Shown in pieces: positions 28,270-37,662 of a stretch of DNA of 59,604 bases. This DNA comes from Gemmobacter sp964439015 (GTDB lineage: Bacteria > Pseudomonadota > Alphaproteobacteria > Rhodobacterales > Rhodobacteraceae). Where the stretch lies: assembly GCA_964439015.1 (NCBI GenBank), contig CAYTMV010000007.1, forward strand, positions 1-59,604, written 5' to 3'. Under the pieces are notes generated by a model. The model did no database searches. It was not told the DNA's origin and saw only the letters and a program-made list of their open reading frames with translations. Each line of letters starts with the position of its first letter. Positions within the stretch are counted from its first letter, which is position 1. The position numbers and the translations under genes were made by a program.

Positions 28270-28347
28270 CGGTGCAGCCTCGCACGGACGCCGCCCTCGG
28301 CCAAGGCCGGGCAGAGGAAATCTTCCGTCAATTTCTGCAATTCCGCG

Positions 28348-28377
28348 CTTGACTCGTCGCGGGACTGTGCCTAACTC
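28348..28377 (+). promoter_or_regulatory. Candidate RpoH-type promoter of groESL
   Basis: CTTGAC at 28348-28353 and CCTAACTC at 28370-28377 are separated by 16 bases, close to the alphaproteobacterial heat-shock promoter layout. The CIRCE operator begins 8 bases downstream, placing it around the expected transcription start, about 70 bases before groES. Confidence 0.55.
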
Positions 28378-28384
28378 ATCGCCG

Positions 28385-28411
28385 TTGGCACTCGGCGCGA
28401 CTGAGTGCTAA
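28385..28411. promoter_or_regulatory. CIRCE operator (HrcA-binding site) upstream of groESL
   Basis: TTGGCACTC (28385-28393), nine bases, then GAGTGCTAA (28403-28411). The consensus is TTAGCACTC-N9-GAGTGCTAA, so only one position differs and the spacing is exact. HrcA represses groESL through this element in many bacteria; hrcA is not in the window. Confidence 0.96.
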
Positions 28412-28448
28412 TTGCCAGAAAACCGGGAATCCAAGGGAGAGAACCCAG

Positions 28449-28736
28449 ATGGCTTTCAAACCGTTGCACGACCGTGTGCTGGTCAAGCGTGTTCAGAGCG
28501 ATGAAAAGACCAAAGGCGGCCTGATCATCCCCGATACCGCCAAGGAAAAGCCCGCCGAGGGCGAAGTGGTGGCCGTGGGCGAAGGTGCCCGCAAGGACTC
28601 GGGCGAGCTGATCGCGATGTCGGTCAAGGCCGGCGACCGTATCCTGTTCGGCAAGTGGTCGGGCACCGAAGTGACCCTCGACGGTCAGGAACTGCTGATC
28701 ATGAAGGAAAGCGACATCCTCGGCATCATCTCCTGA
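28449..28736 (+). CDS. groES: Co-chaperonin GroES
   Basis: Ten-kilodalton lid of the GroEL folding chamber, 95 residues. N-terminal MAFKPLHDRVLVKRV and the mobile loop with KTKGGLIIPDTAKEKP are conserved; ends KESDILGIIS. GGGAGAG ribosome site. First gene of groESL, 56 bases before groEL, behind a CIRCE element and an RpoH-like promoter. Confidence 0.98.
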   Translation: MAFKPLHDRVLVKRVQSDEKTKGGLIIPDTAKEKPAEGEVVAVGEGARKDSGELIAMSVKAGDRILFGKWSGTEVTLDGQELLIMKESDILGIIS

Positions 28737-28792
28737 TCGCCTGACGGATCATCCTTCAACACCCTGTAATTCAAGACAACTGGAGCAAGCAC

Positions 28793-30430
<1,638 letters not shown>

Positions 30431-30451
30431 TCCAGCCGCAAGGTAGAACAG

Positions 30452-30483
30452 AAAAAGGGCGCCCCGCAGGGCGCCCTTTTTTT
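30452..30483 (+). terminator. Rho-independent terminator of groESL
   Basis: AAAAAGGGCGCCC (30452-30464), loop CGCA, GGGCGCCCTTTTT and two further Ts to 30483. Its end overlaps the stop codon of the convergent GreA/GreB-like gene, and the A-run on the left makes it usable from both sides. Confidence 0.95.
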
Positions 30484-30988
30484 ATCCGTGGGGCTGCTCG
30501 GGCAGCAGGATCTCCAGTACCTCAAGCTCCACGTTGCCGGAAGGCTTGCGCCAGATCACCGTGTCGCCCACCCGCGCCCCCAGCAGCGCGCGGGCCAGCG
30601 GCGCATGGGGGGCGATGCGGCCCTGCGCCGGGTCGGCCTCATCCTCGCCGACGATCTCGAATATCCGTTCTGCGCCGTCGTCATCCGCCAGCCGCACGGC
30701 AAGGCCAAAGGCAACCTCGGTCAGGTCGTGGGCCACCGGGTCTATCAGGATCGCCGACCGCAGCCGCGCTTCCAGATAGCGGATGTCGCGCTCGGCCGCG
30801 GCCTCGGGCAGTTTGTCCAGCCGTTCGGCCCGAGCGCGCAAGGCCGCAAGGCGGGTTTGCGTCTCGGTCAGGCGGTCTTTCAGGTGGGCCAGCCCACGCG
30901 GCGTGACCAGATTGGGGTGCGGGCTGACCGGGATATCGGGCAGCGGCTCCAGATCGCCGCTGTCTTCCTTGACGAAGGCGCGGCTCAT
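30482..30988 (-). CDS. GreA/GreB-family elongation factor-like protein
   Basis: A 168-residue protein with a helical N-terminal coiled coil (about residues 30-75, LKDRLTETQTRLAALRARAERL) and a C-terminal FKBP-like GreA/GreB domain (IAPHAPLARALLGARVGDTVIWRKP). Gre factors rescue backtracked RNA polymerase through acidic residues at the coiled-coil tip; here the tip reads LPEAAAERDIR, so function as a cleavage factor is uncertain. It is translationally coupled to the upstream Nudix gene (ATGA overlap) and its stop overlaps the groESL terminator. Confidence 0.85.
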   Translation of the reverse strand: MSRAFVKEDSGDLEPLPDIPVSPHPNLVTPRGLAHLKDRLTETQTRLAALRARAERLDKLPEAAAERDIRYLEARLRSAILIDPVAHDLTEVAFGLAVRLADDDGAERIFEIVGEDEADPAQGRIAPHAPLARALLGARVGDTVIWRKPSGNVELEVLEILLPEQPHG

Positions 30989-31446
30989 CTGACGATCACC
31001 TCCAGCGGGTCATAAAGCGTCTCGCTGCCCCACGCCGCCTCGGCCAGAAGTCCGGGCTTGAAGCGGATCTGCGCCATCTGAGGGCGCGAAAAGAATCGCC
31101 GCTCGGTCACGATCCCCTCAGGGTCCAGCCAGGCGGAATCCAACTGGCCTGCGGTGATGGTGGCGCGGAAGAACACCTCGACCTGATGAAAGCCGCTGTC
31201 GGGATCGTGAAACTCGTTCACGAGGGCAGGGGCCCCCACGGTGATCTGCAGGCCAGTTTCCTCATGCACCTCGCGGGCCAGGGCTTCGGGCAGGCTTTGC
31301 CCGCGCTCGACCCCGCCGCCGGGGGCCGCCCAGAGGTCAGAGACCCCGCCGGGCCAGGCATTCACCAGAAGCAGGCGGTCCTGATGCAGGATCAGCGCGC
31401 GCACTGCCAAGCGTGGACCTTGAGTTTTAAACCGGAGCTGAGACAT
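30985..31446 (-). CDS. Nudix hydrolase
   Basis: A 153-residue Nudix pyrophosphohydrolase. The Nudix box spans about residues 44-66 (GGVERGQSLPEALAREVHEE); the catalytic core REVHEETGL is intact, while the first Glu of the box is Gln. The start at 31446 (MSQLRFKTQ) is preferred on protein grounds, but no good ribosome site precedes it and ATG at 31476 is possible. The stop overlaps the start of the GreA/B-like gene. Substrate cannot be predicted. Confidence 0.88.
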   Translation of the reverse strand: MSQLRFKTQGPRLAVRALILHQDRLLLVNAWPGGVSDLWAAPGGGVERGQSLPEALAREVHEETGLQITVGAPALVNEFHDPDSGFHQVEVFFRATITAGQLDSAWLDPEGIVTERRFFSRPQMAQIRFKPGLLAEAAWGSETLYDPLEVIVR

Positions 31447-31520
31447 GGAGGGAAACCTGCGGCGGGGCGGCACCATTGTAAATCCCCCATGCGCAGGGGG
31501 CGGACGGGGAAGGGAAGTCT

Positions 31521-31915
31521 ATGTCGGACAGGTTTGGCGCCATCGCAAAGGCCGTCTCTCGATGGACGGGGTGACAGTTGACGTTTCTTCTGGCCGTTGG
31601 CTTGATTGCGCTTTGGCTGATCAGCGGCCAATCATCGGGTTTGCGGAAACCTGGCAGTTGGTAACCAATACCAGCACCACCATCGTCACCTTTCTGATGG
31701 TCTTCCCGATCCAGAACACCCAGAACCGTGATACCGCTGCGATCCAGTCGAAGTTGGACGAACTGATCCGCGCCACGCAGGGCGCGCAAAACGCCCTGAT
31801 GGACATGGAAGAAAGGCAGCCGGAACACGTGCGCCGCCGCTACGAGATCATGGCGCAAAGAGCCCGCCGGCGAATCGAGGCGGGCCAGCCCGACACCAAC
31901 ACGCCGGAAGCCTGA
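31521..31915 (+). pseudogene. Low-affinity iron permease family gene, broken by a stop and a frameshift
   Basis: From ATG 31521 (AGGGAAG site) one reads MSDRFGAIAKAVSRWTG, then an in-frame TGA at 31572-31574, then QLTFLLAVGLIALWLISG in the same frame. At about 31626-31628 the frame shifts by one: PIIGFAETWQLVTNTSTTI continues in another frame to a stop at 31915, with FLMVFPIQNTQNRDTAA and SKLDELIRAT. Joined, these match a complete low-affinity iron permease (PF04120) of about 131 residues. A single missing C in GGCCAATC and a C-to-T change (CGA to TGA) would explain both lesions. A Pro sits inside the conserved membrane segment. Either a decaying gene or sequencing errors. Confidence 0.8.
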
Positions 31916-31916
31916 T

Positions 31917-32987
31917 CTAGCCGCGGACGATCCGGTTCACATGGCCCATCTTGCGGCCGGGCCGGGCCTCACCCTTGCCATAGAGGTGGATCGCGGCGTT
32001 GCCTTCGCGGGCGATGGCGGGGATGCGGTTCACGTCGTCGCCAATCAGGTTCTCCATCACCACATCGGCATATCGCTTGCCGTCACCCAGGGGCCAGCCT
32101 GCGACCGCGCGGATGTGTTGCTCGAACTGGTCGATGGCGCAGCCCTGCTGGGTCCAGTGGCCGGAATTGTGGACGCGGGGGGCGATCTCGTTCACCAGCA
32201 GGCCCTGCGGGGTCACAAACAACTCGACCCCCATCACGCCGACATAATCCAGCGCATTCAGGATCCGGGCGGCAATCAGCACCGCGTCCGAGGTCAGGCG
32301 CGCCGGGATGTTGGCAGGGATGGTGGTGGTCGAGAGAATGCCGTCCTTGTGGATATTCTCGCCCGGATCATAAGCCGAGACGCTGCCATCGAGGCCGCGC
32401 GCCGCAATGACCGAAATCTCGGCGCTGAAATTGACAAACCCCTCCAATACAGCGGGGGCACCTTCCATGGCAGCCAATGCGGCAGGAGCGTCGGACCGGC
32501 ACATGATCCGCGCCTGTCCCTTGCCGTCATAGCCCAGCCGGGTGGTCTTCAGGATAGCGGGTGTGCCGATCCTTGCCAGCGCGGCCTCCAGATCGGCGGC
32601 GGTCTCGACCTGCGCCCACGGCGCGGTGGAAAGGCCGATCTCGTTCAGGAAGGTCTTTTCCGACACGCGATCCTGGCTGACCGCCAAGGCGCGGCGGCCG
32701 GGGCGGATCGGGCGCAGGCTTTCCAGCAGGTCCAGCGCGGCGGTCGGGATGTTCTCGAACTCGTAAGTGATGACGTCGACCGAGTCTGCAAAGGCCCGCA
32801 GGGCGGCCGCGTCGTCATAGCTGGCGGTGGTCACGCGGTCGGCCACATGGCCGGCCGGCGGATTGGCGCCCGGCTCATAGACATGGCAGCGAAAGCCCAG
32901 CCGCGAGGCCGCGACCGACAGCATCCGCCCCAACTGGCCGCCGCCCAGAATGCCAATGGTCGAACCGGGGGGGAGGGTGTCAGTCAT
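31917..32987 (-). CDS. purK: 5-(carboxyamino)imidazole ribonucleotide synthase
   Basis: ATP-grasp enzyme, 356 residues, that carboxylates AIR with bicarbonate and ATP in purine synthesis. N-terminal GSTIGILGGGQLGRML, ATP-grasp region TRLGYDGKGQ, and NEIAPRVHNSGHWT with the C-terminal HLYGKGEARPGRKMGH are all conserved. The ATG at 32987 overlaps the last codons of purE (8 bases), so the pair is translationally coupled. The stop lies one base from the end of the convergent iron permease pseudogene. Confidence 0.96.
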   Translation of the reverse strand: MTDTLPPGSTIGILGGGQLGRMLSVAASRLGFRCHVYEPGANPPAGHVADRVTTASYDDAAALRAFADSVDVITYEFENIPTAALDLLESLRPIRPGRRALAVSQDRVSEKTFLNEIGLSTAPWAQVETAADLEAALARIGTPAILKTTRLGYDGKGQARIMCRSDAPAALAAMEGAPAVLEGFVNFSAEISVIAARGLDGSVSAYDPGENIHKDGILSTTTIPANIPARLTSDAVLIAARILNALDYVGVMGVELFVTPQGLLVNEIAPRVHNSGHWTQQGCAIDQFEQHIRAVAGWPLGDGKRYADVVMENLIGDDVNRIPAIAREGNAAIHLYGKGEARPGRKMGHVNRIVRG

Positions 32988-33465
32988 CTTGCGGTTCCTC
33001 GGGAATGGAGGCGGAAAGGGCATCGCGCCAGGCGTCCAGCCGGGCGGCAAGAGCCGGATCGGTCAGCGCCAGAATGCCGGCCGCCATCAAGCCGGCATTG
33101 GCGGCGCCGGCGGCCCCGATCGCCATGGTCGCGACCGGAAAGCCGCGTGGCATCTGCACGATGGAATAGAGGCTGTCCACACCGTTCAGCGCGCGGGTCT
33201 GGATCGGTACGCCGATCACCGGCACGCGGGTTTTCGAGGCCATCATGCCCGGCAGATGCGCGGCACCACCGGCCCCGGCAATGATCACCTTCAACCCACG
33301 GTCCGCGGCGGTCTTTCCGTAGCTCCAGAGGCGGTCGGGCGTGCGATGGGCCGAGACGATCCTGGTTTCATAGGCGAGGCCAAGCTCGTCGAGGATGACT
33401 GCCGCCTCGCGCATGGTGGGCCAGTCGGATTGCGAGCCCATGATGATGCCGATTTCGATGGTCAT
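32980..33465 (-). CDS. purE: 5-(carboxyamino)imidazole ribonucleotide mutase
   Basis: Converts N5-CAIR to CAIR, the step after PurK; 161 residues. IGIIMGSQSDWPTM, VSAHRTPDRL with the catalytic His, and AGGAAHLPGM are typical class I PurE motifs. The ATG at 33465 is chosen because it follows AGGGGAT and gives the conserved N-terminus. Overlaps purK. Confidence 0.96.
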   Translation of the reverse strand: MTIEIGIIMGSQSDWPTMREAAVILDELGLAYETRIVSAHRTPDRLWSYGKTAADRGLKVIIAGAGGAAHLPGMMASKTRVPVIGVPIQTRALNGVDSLYSIVQMPRGFPVATMAIGAAGAANAGLMAAGILALTDPALAARLDAWRDALSASIPEEPQDD

Positions 33466-33529
33466 GATCCCCTCCATGGCCGGTCGATCCGGCTTTATTA
33501 TGCAAGGCGCCAAGGGGCAAGCGCCGAGG

Positions 33530-33570
33530 CCGGGGGTTTCACACCCCCGGACCCCCGTGGGGTATTTTTG
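33530..33570 (+). repeat. Candidate extragenic repeat with tandem hairpins and T-run
   Basis: CCGGGGGT (33530-33537) and ACCCCCGG (33543-33550) form one hairpin; ACCCC-CGT-GGGGT (33551-33563) forms a second, followed by ATTTTTG. The tail TATTTTTG followed by TCATGATGAAG is, from memory, a frequent intergenic motif in Rhodobacteraceae. It points on the plus strand although no plus-strand gene lies upstream, which suits a repeat better than a terminator for ydcH. Confidence 0.45.
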
Positions 33571-33586
33571 TCATGATGAAGGCCCG

Positions 33587-33805
33587 TCAGGCGATGATGT
33601 CCGGGATCAGCCGATCCTCGATCTTCACGATATGATCCTTGAGCGCGAGCTTTTGCTTTTTCAGCCGACGCAGCGTCAGCACGTCAGGCCGCCCTGCGGT
33701 TTCCAGCGCGTGGATCGCTTCATCGAGGTCGCGATGTTCGCGCCGCAAAACCTCCAGCTTGATCCGCAGCATTTCCTCGGGGCCGAGTTCCATCGAAGCG
33801 TTCAT
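33587..33805 (-). CDS. YdcH family (DUF465) small protein
   Basis: A 72-residue, highly charged helical-hairpin protein. ELGPEEMLRIKLEVLRREHRDLDEAI, then LTLRRLKKQKLALKDHIVKIED, is the DUF465 pattern; the family has no established function. A second ATG lies at residue 5. The gene is divergent from hsp20. Confidence 0.9.
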   Translation of the reverse strand: MNASMELGPEEMLRIKLEVLRREHRDLDEAIHALETAGRPDVLTLRRLKKQKLALKDHIVKIEDRLIPDIIA

Positions 33806-33890
33806 GGCGTGGGCTGGTCGCTTTCTCGTTACACTTTGGCAAGTCTAGCAAAATCGCTGTGATTCGGAAAGGAAAGCCGGATGCGGCACG

Positions 33891-33922
33891 GGCTTGCGCG
33901 GCGGGGACGGGCAACCCATATT
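33891..33922 (+). promoter_or_regulatory. Candidate RpoH-type promoter of hsp20
   Basis: GGCTTGCG (33891-33898), 16 bases, CCCATATT (33915-33922). This is a good match to the sigma-32 pattern (GGCTTGa...CCCATnT). The Hsp20 start codon is 62 bases downstream. The same 16-base spacing is seen at groESL. Confidence 0.6.
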
Positions 33923-33984
33923 CGAGGTCTATCCGGTTGCCGCCTGGCGGGGCCGGGGCACATGTCGCTTGAAAAGGACAGAGG

Positions 33985-34398
33985 ATGACGAAGATCAGTT
34001 TCGGGGCGCATCCCTATTTGCTGGGCTTCGAGCAGCTGGAGCGGTTGCTGGAGCGCAGCGCCAAGGGAGGCGCCGAGGGATATCCGCCCTTCAACATCGA
34101 GGCCGTGGCCGAAAATGCCTATCGCATCACCTTGGCAGTTGCCGGGTTTCGCGAGGAAGAGTTGTCGATCACGGTCGAGGACCGGCAACTGGTTATCCGT
34201 GGCCGTCAGGCCGAGGAGGTGCAGGACAAGGTTTATTTGCATCGCGGGATCGCTGCGCGGGCCTTCCAGCGCAGCTTCGTTCTGGCCGACGGTGTCGAGG
34301 TCGCGGGGGCGCAGCTGGAGAACGGTCTTCTGCACATCGACCTGAGCCGTGCCCAGCCGGAGACCGTCGTGCAAACCATCGCCATCCGCAGGAGGTGA
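33985..34398 (+). CDS. Hsp20/alpha-crystallin family small heat-shock protein
   Basis: A 137-residue small heat-shock protein of the IbpA class that holds unfolded proteins for refolding. The alpha-crystallin domain runs about residues 36-130: PPFNIEAVAENAYRITLAVAGF, VEDRQLVIRG, and the conserved GLLHIDLSR near the end. The N-terminus (FGAHPYLLGFEQLERLLERS) is short, and the C-terminal IxI anchor is present as IAI. GACAGAGG site before the ATG. Followed after four bases by a DUF1150 gene. Confidence 0.94.
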   Translation: MTKISFGAHPYLLGFEQLERLLERSAKGGAEGYPPFNIEAVAENAYRITLAVAGFREEELSITVEDRQLVIRGRQAEEVQDKVYLHRGIAARAFQRSFVLADGVEVAGAQLENGLLHIDLSRAQPETVVQTIAIRRR

Positions 34399-34402
34399 CG
34401 CC

Positions 34403-34630
34403 ATGGATGTCAAACACGAGCTTTTTCCCGAGACTTCGGACCGTATCGTCTATGTTCGCCCGGTTAAGGCGGCCGAACTGCCGGATGACATCCGGGCGGC
34501 TCTTGGCGGTGTTGAGCAGGTCTATGCGGTTCATAGCACGGACGGCGAGCGGCTGGCCTTGGTGCGCGATCGCAGGATGGCCTTTGCGCTGGCGCGTCAG
34601 AACGATCTGGCGCCAGTCAACGTGCATTGA
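34403..34630 (+). CDS. DUF1150 family protein
   Basis: A 75-residue acidic/basic mixed protein, DUF1150, a small family found mainly in alphaproteobacteria. ATG at 34403 with a perfect GGAGG eight bases upstream. Sequence includes IVYVRPVKAAELPDDI and GVEQVYAVHSTDGERLALVRDR followed by AFALARQNDL, the conserved end. Coupled to hsp20, which suggests a role tied to the chaperone. Its last 14 bases overlap the convergent Hint-domain gene. Confidence 0.9.
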   Translation: MDVKHELFPETSDRIVYVRPVKAAELPDDIRAALGGVEQVYAVHSTDGERLALVRDRRMAFALARQNDLAPVNVH

Positions 34631-35663
34631 CGCCGCACAGGGCGGCAGACAGGGCGGCTGACAGCAGGCGCCCCTCGAAGACGGACAGGCAGGGGCGCGC
34701 AGCTGGCTGCCCGCCCTGTTCAAGCAAGTCAGGCAGGGCGCGGAGCAGTTGCGTGCGTTGACGCGGGCCCAGGCAGGAGAGGCCGTAATCGCCGGGGTTC
34801 AAGGTTTCGGTTGGAATGCCCTCGGCAAAGACGATCTGCGGTCTGGCGCAGGCAAAGTGGACGTATCGCACGATGGGGCAGGGGGCGCGGCGGATCGTGC
34901 CGCCATTCACCAGGGCTGCTGCAGGGACGAGAACCTCTGGTCCGCCAAACAGAATTTCGGCCTGCGGGTCGCGGAGCAGCACCCTGTGGGAAGCGGACAG
35001 GCGCAACGGCCTGGGATTACCCATTGCGCCCGCGGCAAATCGGATCGGCGCCATCGCGCCCAGGCCGGAAACAAGCCGCTTGCCGATCCAGGCCACGCGC
35101 TGCGGGCCATCATCCAGTGTCAGAACCCTGTCGCCGACCCGAAGGTCCCCCGCAAGCCTCGGGCCGTCAGGGGTGGCGATCGCAGTGGGAGCGGCAAAGC
35201 AGACAAAAGGCGCATCGCGGTTGGCCACCACGCTTTGGTCATACTCAACCCCGTCAAAGGTCCCCAGCGTGATCGCCGTGACGTCAAACCAGAACCCGGC
35301 CGGAATGCCGTCGTCGTGCAAACGCACGATATAGGTTCCGTCAGTAAAGACCCAGACGTCAAGATCCACCGTGAGGGTGTTGCCGTTCATCACGATGGTA
35401 GAGCCGGTAAATTTGCCCATCTCATGCACGGTGCGGGCAACGCCGTCGATCTCTACCCGGTCTGCAGGGGCGGTGAAGGCGTCATCGGTATCGGCATCGT
35501 TGATAAAGCCGTCACCCTCGGCGTCTGACCAGATGACCTCGGAATAGCTGTCAGGGTTGACCGTCAACCCGTTCTGACCGCCGCCGATATTGTCCTGATT
35601 GGACGGGGTGAAGCCCGGCCACTTTGTTCCCGGATACCAGGCCCATGAAGCGGTGTTGGTCAA
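34617..35663 (-). CDS. Hint-domain (hedgehog/intein-type) protein with EF-hand-like loop
   Basis: A 348-residue protein. The start is set at TTG 35663, which has AAGGAGG upstream; the frame remains open to 35762 but that part crosses the terminator at 35761-35789. Residues 47-58 (DAEGDGFINDAD) match the EF-hand calcium loop pattern. A beta-rich N-terminal region precedes the Hint domain, which begins at Cys155 (FVCFAAPTAIATPDG) and contains RVGDRVLTLDDG, LSASHRVLL and GIPTETLNPGDYG. No signal peptide is seen, as in many Rhodobacteraceae Hint proteins that use type I secretion, and C-terminal repeats are absent. Function unknown. Confidence 0.83.
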   Translation of the reverse strand: MTNTASWAWYPGTKWPGFTPSNQDNIGGGQNGLTVNPDSYSEVIWSDAEGDGFINDADTDDAFTAPADRVEIDGVARTVHEMGKFTGSTIVMNGNTLTVDLDVWVFTDGTYIVRLHDDGIPAGFWFDVTAITLGTFDGVEYDQSVVANRDAPFVCFAAPTAIATPDGPRLAGDLRVGDRVLTLDDGPQRVAWIGKRLVSGLGAMAPIRFAAGAMGNPRPLRLSASHRVLLRDPQAEILFGGPEVLVPAAALVNGGTIRRAPCPIVRYVHFACARPQIVFAEGIPTETLNPGDYGLSCLGPRQRTQLLRALPDLLEQGGQPAARPCLSVFEGRLLSAALSAALCGVNAR

Positions 35664-35760
35664 AACTGCCTCCTTCAGCGGGTGCGTCAGGCTCTGCAGT
35701 CTAGAGGGCGACGGTTTACACGGGATTACCGGAATTGGCCGGAAGCCGGCCCCATAAAGC

Positions 35761-35789
35761 AAGAATGCCGCCCGGTGGGCGGCATTCTT
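35761..35789 (-). terminator. Terminator of sat-cysC
   Basis: Perfect 13-base inverted repeat AAGAATGCCGCCC (35761-35773) and GGGCGGCATTCTT (35777-35789) with a 3-base loop, 18 bases after the sat-cysC stop on the minus strand. The T-run is broken (TTCTTGCTTTAT), but the position and stem strength support termination. Confidence 0.85.
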
Positions 35790-35807
35790 GTTCGCACTGG
35801 CTTGCGA

Positions 35808-37514
35808 TCAAGCCTTGATGAGGCCCATGCTTTCCAGCTTCAGGATGACCTGATGGGCGCAGCTGTCGACATCGGTGCCTTCGGTTTCGACGCGCAGTTC
35901 GGGGTTTTCGGGCGTCTCGTAGGGGTCGGAGATGCCGGTGAACTCCTTGATCTTGCCTTCGCGCGCCAGTTTGTAGAGGCCCTTGCGGTCGCGGCGTTCA
36001 CATTCCTCGACCGAGGTGGCGACATGCACTTCCAGGAAGGCGCCGTAGGCTTCGATCATCTCGCGCACCGCCGCGCGGGTGGTGGTATAGGGGGCGATCG
36101 GCGCGCAGATGGCGATGCCGCCGTTCTTGGTGATCTCGGAGGCGACATAGCCGATGCGCTTGATGTTGATGTCGCGATGCTCTTTCGAGAAGCCCAGCTC
36201 GGAGGACAGGTGCTTGCGCACCACGTCGCCGTCCAAGAGCGTGACCGGACGGCCGCCCATCTCCATCAGCTTGACCATCAGCGCGTTGGCAATGGTCGAC
36301 TTGCCCGAGCCCGACAGGCCGGTGAAGAACACGGTGAAGCCCTGCTTGTCGCGCGGCGGCGAGGTGCGGCGCAGCTGGGTGACAACCTCGGGGAACGAGA
36401 ACCACTCGGGGATGTCCAGCCCCTCGCGCAGGCGGCGGCGCAGTTCGGTGCCCGAGATGTCCAGAACGGTGCAGCCTTCCGGCACTTCGTTCGCGGGGAA
36501 ATACTGCGCCTTTTCCTGCACATAGACCATGTGCTTGAAATCGACCATGGTCACGCCGATCTCGGATTCGTGCTGCTTGAACAGCTCTTGCGCGTCATAG
36601 GGGCCGTAGAAATCCTTGCCGGCCGAGTTCTTGCCGGGGCCGGCATGGTCGCGGCCGACGATGAAATGGGTGACGCCGTGGTTCTTGCGGATCAGCCCGT
36701 GCCAGACCGCCTCGCGCGGGCCGGCCATGCGCATCGCAAGGCCCAGAAGCGACATATGGGTGGTCGCGGCCGGATATTTGTCCAGCACCGCCTCATAGCA
36801 GCGCACGCGGGTGAAATGGTCCACATCGCCCGGTTTAGTCATGCCCACGACCGGGTGGATCAGCAGGTTGGCCTGGCTTTCCTTGGCGGCGCGGAAGGTC
36901 AGCTCCTGGTGGGCGCGGTGCAGCGGGTTGCGGGTCTGGAAGGCCACGACCTTGCTCCAGCCGACCTTGCGGAAATAGGCGCGCAGCTCGTTGGGGGTGT
37001 CGCGGCGGGACTTGAAATCGTAATGCACCGGCTGCTGGATGCCGGTGACCGGGCCGCCCAGATAGACCTTGCCGGCCTTGTTGTGCAGGTAGTTGACGGC
37101 CGGGTGGGCCAGATCATTGGCGCCAAAGACCTTTTCGGCCTCGCGGTCCTTGTTGGGGATCCATTTGTCGGTGACGGACAGCAGCGCCAGGATCACGCCC
37201 TCGGCGTCGCGCAGCGCGATGTCCTGACCCGGCTCGACCTTGGCGGCAAACTCTTCCGACACGTCCAGCGTGATCGGCATCGGCCACAGGCTGCCGTCGC
37301 TGGTGCGCATGGTTTCGACCACGCTGTCGTAATCAGCCTCGGTCAGGAACCCCTTCAGCGGATAGAAGCCGCCATTCATCAACAGTTCCAGATCGCACAG
37401 CTGGCGCGGGCTGAGATCCCACGAGGGCATCGCGCCCGCCTCGTGCTTCAGCTTCTGCGCGGATTCATAAGAGACATACAGCTCCGGGATCGGGGCGTGG
37501 TTGGAAGGGACCAT
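35808..37514 (-). CDS. Bifunctional sulfate adenylyltransferase / adenylylsulfate kinase
   Basis: Fused Sat-CysC, 568 residues, making APS from sulfate and ATP and then PAPS. The ATP-sulfurylase part (1-385) has QTRNPLHRAH at 193-202 and GRDHAGPG at 287-294; the APS-kinase part (390-568) has the P-loop GLSGSGKS at 399-406 and DGDVVRKHLSSELGFS. Unlike fungal fusions, in which the kinase domain is regulatory, the P-loop here looks functional. It stands alone, with an upstream gap of 189 bases, so the rest of sulfate assimilation is elsewhere. Confidence 0.95.
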   Translation of the reverse strand: MVPSNHAPIPELYVSYESAQKLKHEAGAMPSWDLSPRQLCDLELLMNGGFYPLKGFLTEADYDSVVETMRTSDGSLWPMPITLDVSEEFAAKVEPGQDIALRDAEGVILALLSVTDKWIPNKDREAEKVFGANDLAHPAVNYLHNKAGKVYLGGPVTGIQQPVHYDFKSRRDTPNELRAYFRKVGWSKVVAFQTRNPLHRAHQELTFRAAKESQANLLIHPVVGMTKPGDVDHFTRVRCYEAVLDKYPAATTHMSLLGLAMRMAGPREAVWHGLIRKNHGVTHFIVGRDHAGPGKNSAGKDFYGPYDAQELFKQHESEIGVTMVDFKHMVYVQEKAQYFPANEVPEGCTVLDISGTELRRRLREGLDIPEWFSFPEVVTQLRRTSPPRDKQGFTVFFTGLSGSGKSTIANALMVKLMEMGGRPVTLLDGDVVRKHLSSELGFSKEHRDINIKRIGYVASEITKNGGIAICAPIAPYTTTRAAVREMIEAYGAFLEVHVATSVEECERRDRKGLYKLAREGKIKEFTGISDPYETPENPELRVETEGTDVDSCAHQVILKLESMGLIKA

Positions 37515-37662
37515 GGGGGACTCGCTTGAATGAAAGCCGGATGACGGCGGTCAGTGCCGCTTGGCCTGCGCTTTAACGCGGGAACGACGTTCTTTTCAAG
37601 CGCAACTGGGCAGGACAGGCCGAATAATGCCGCTTTGCCGCAGGTTGCGGCCTGTGGGGGAG

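Noticed and set aside
31445..31915. A 156-residue intact plus-strand protein
   Set aside because: Only its last 95 residues show family resemblance. The first part is a frame-shifted reading of the permease N-terminus, so it is annotated as a pseudogene instead.
33923..33984. ROSE-type RNA thermometer in the hsp20 leader
   Set aside because: The leader is about 55 bases and contains no recognisable UYGCU element or stem masking the ribosome site by eye.
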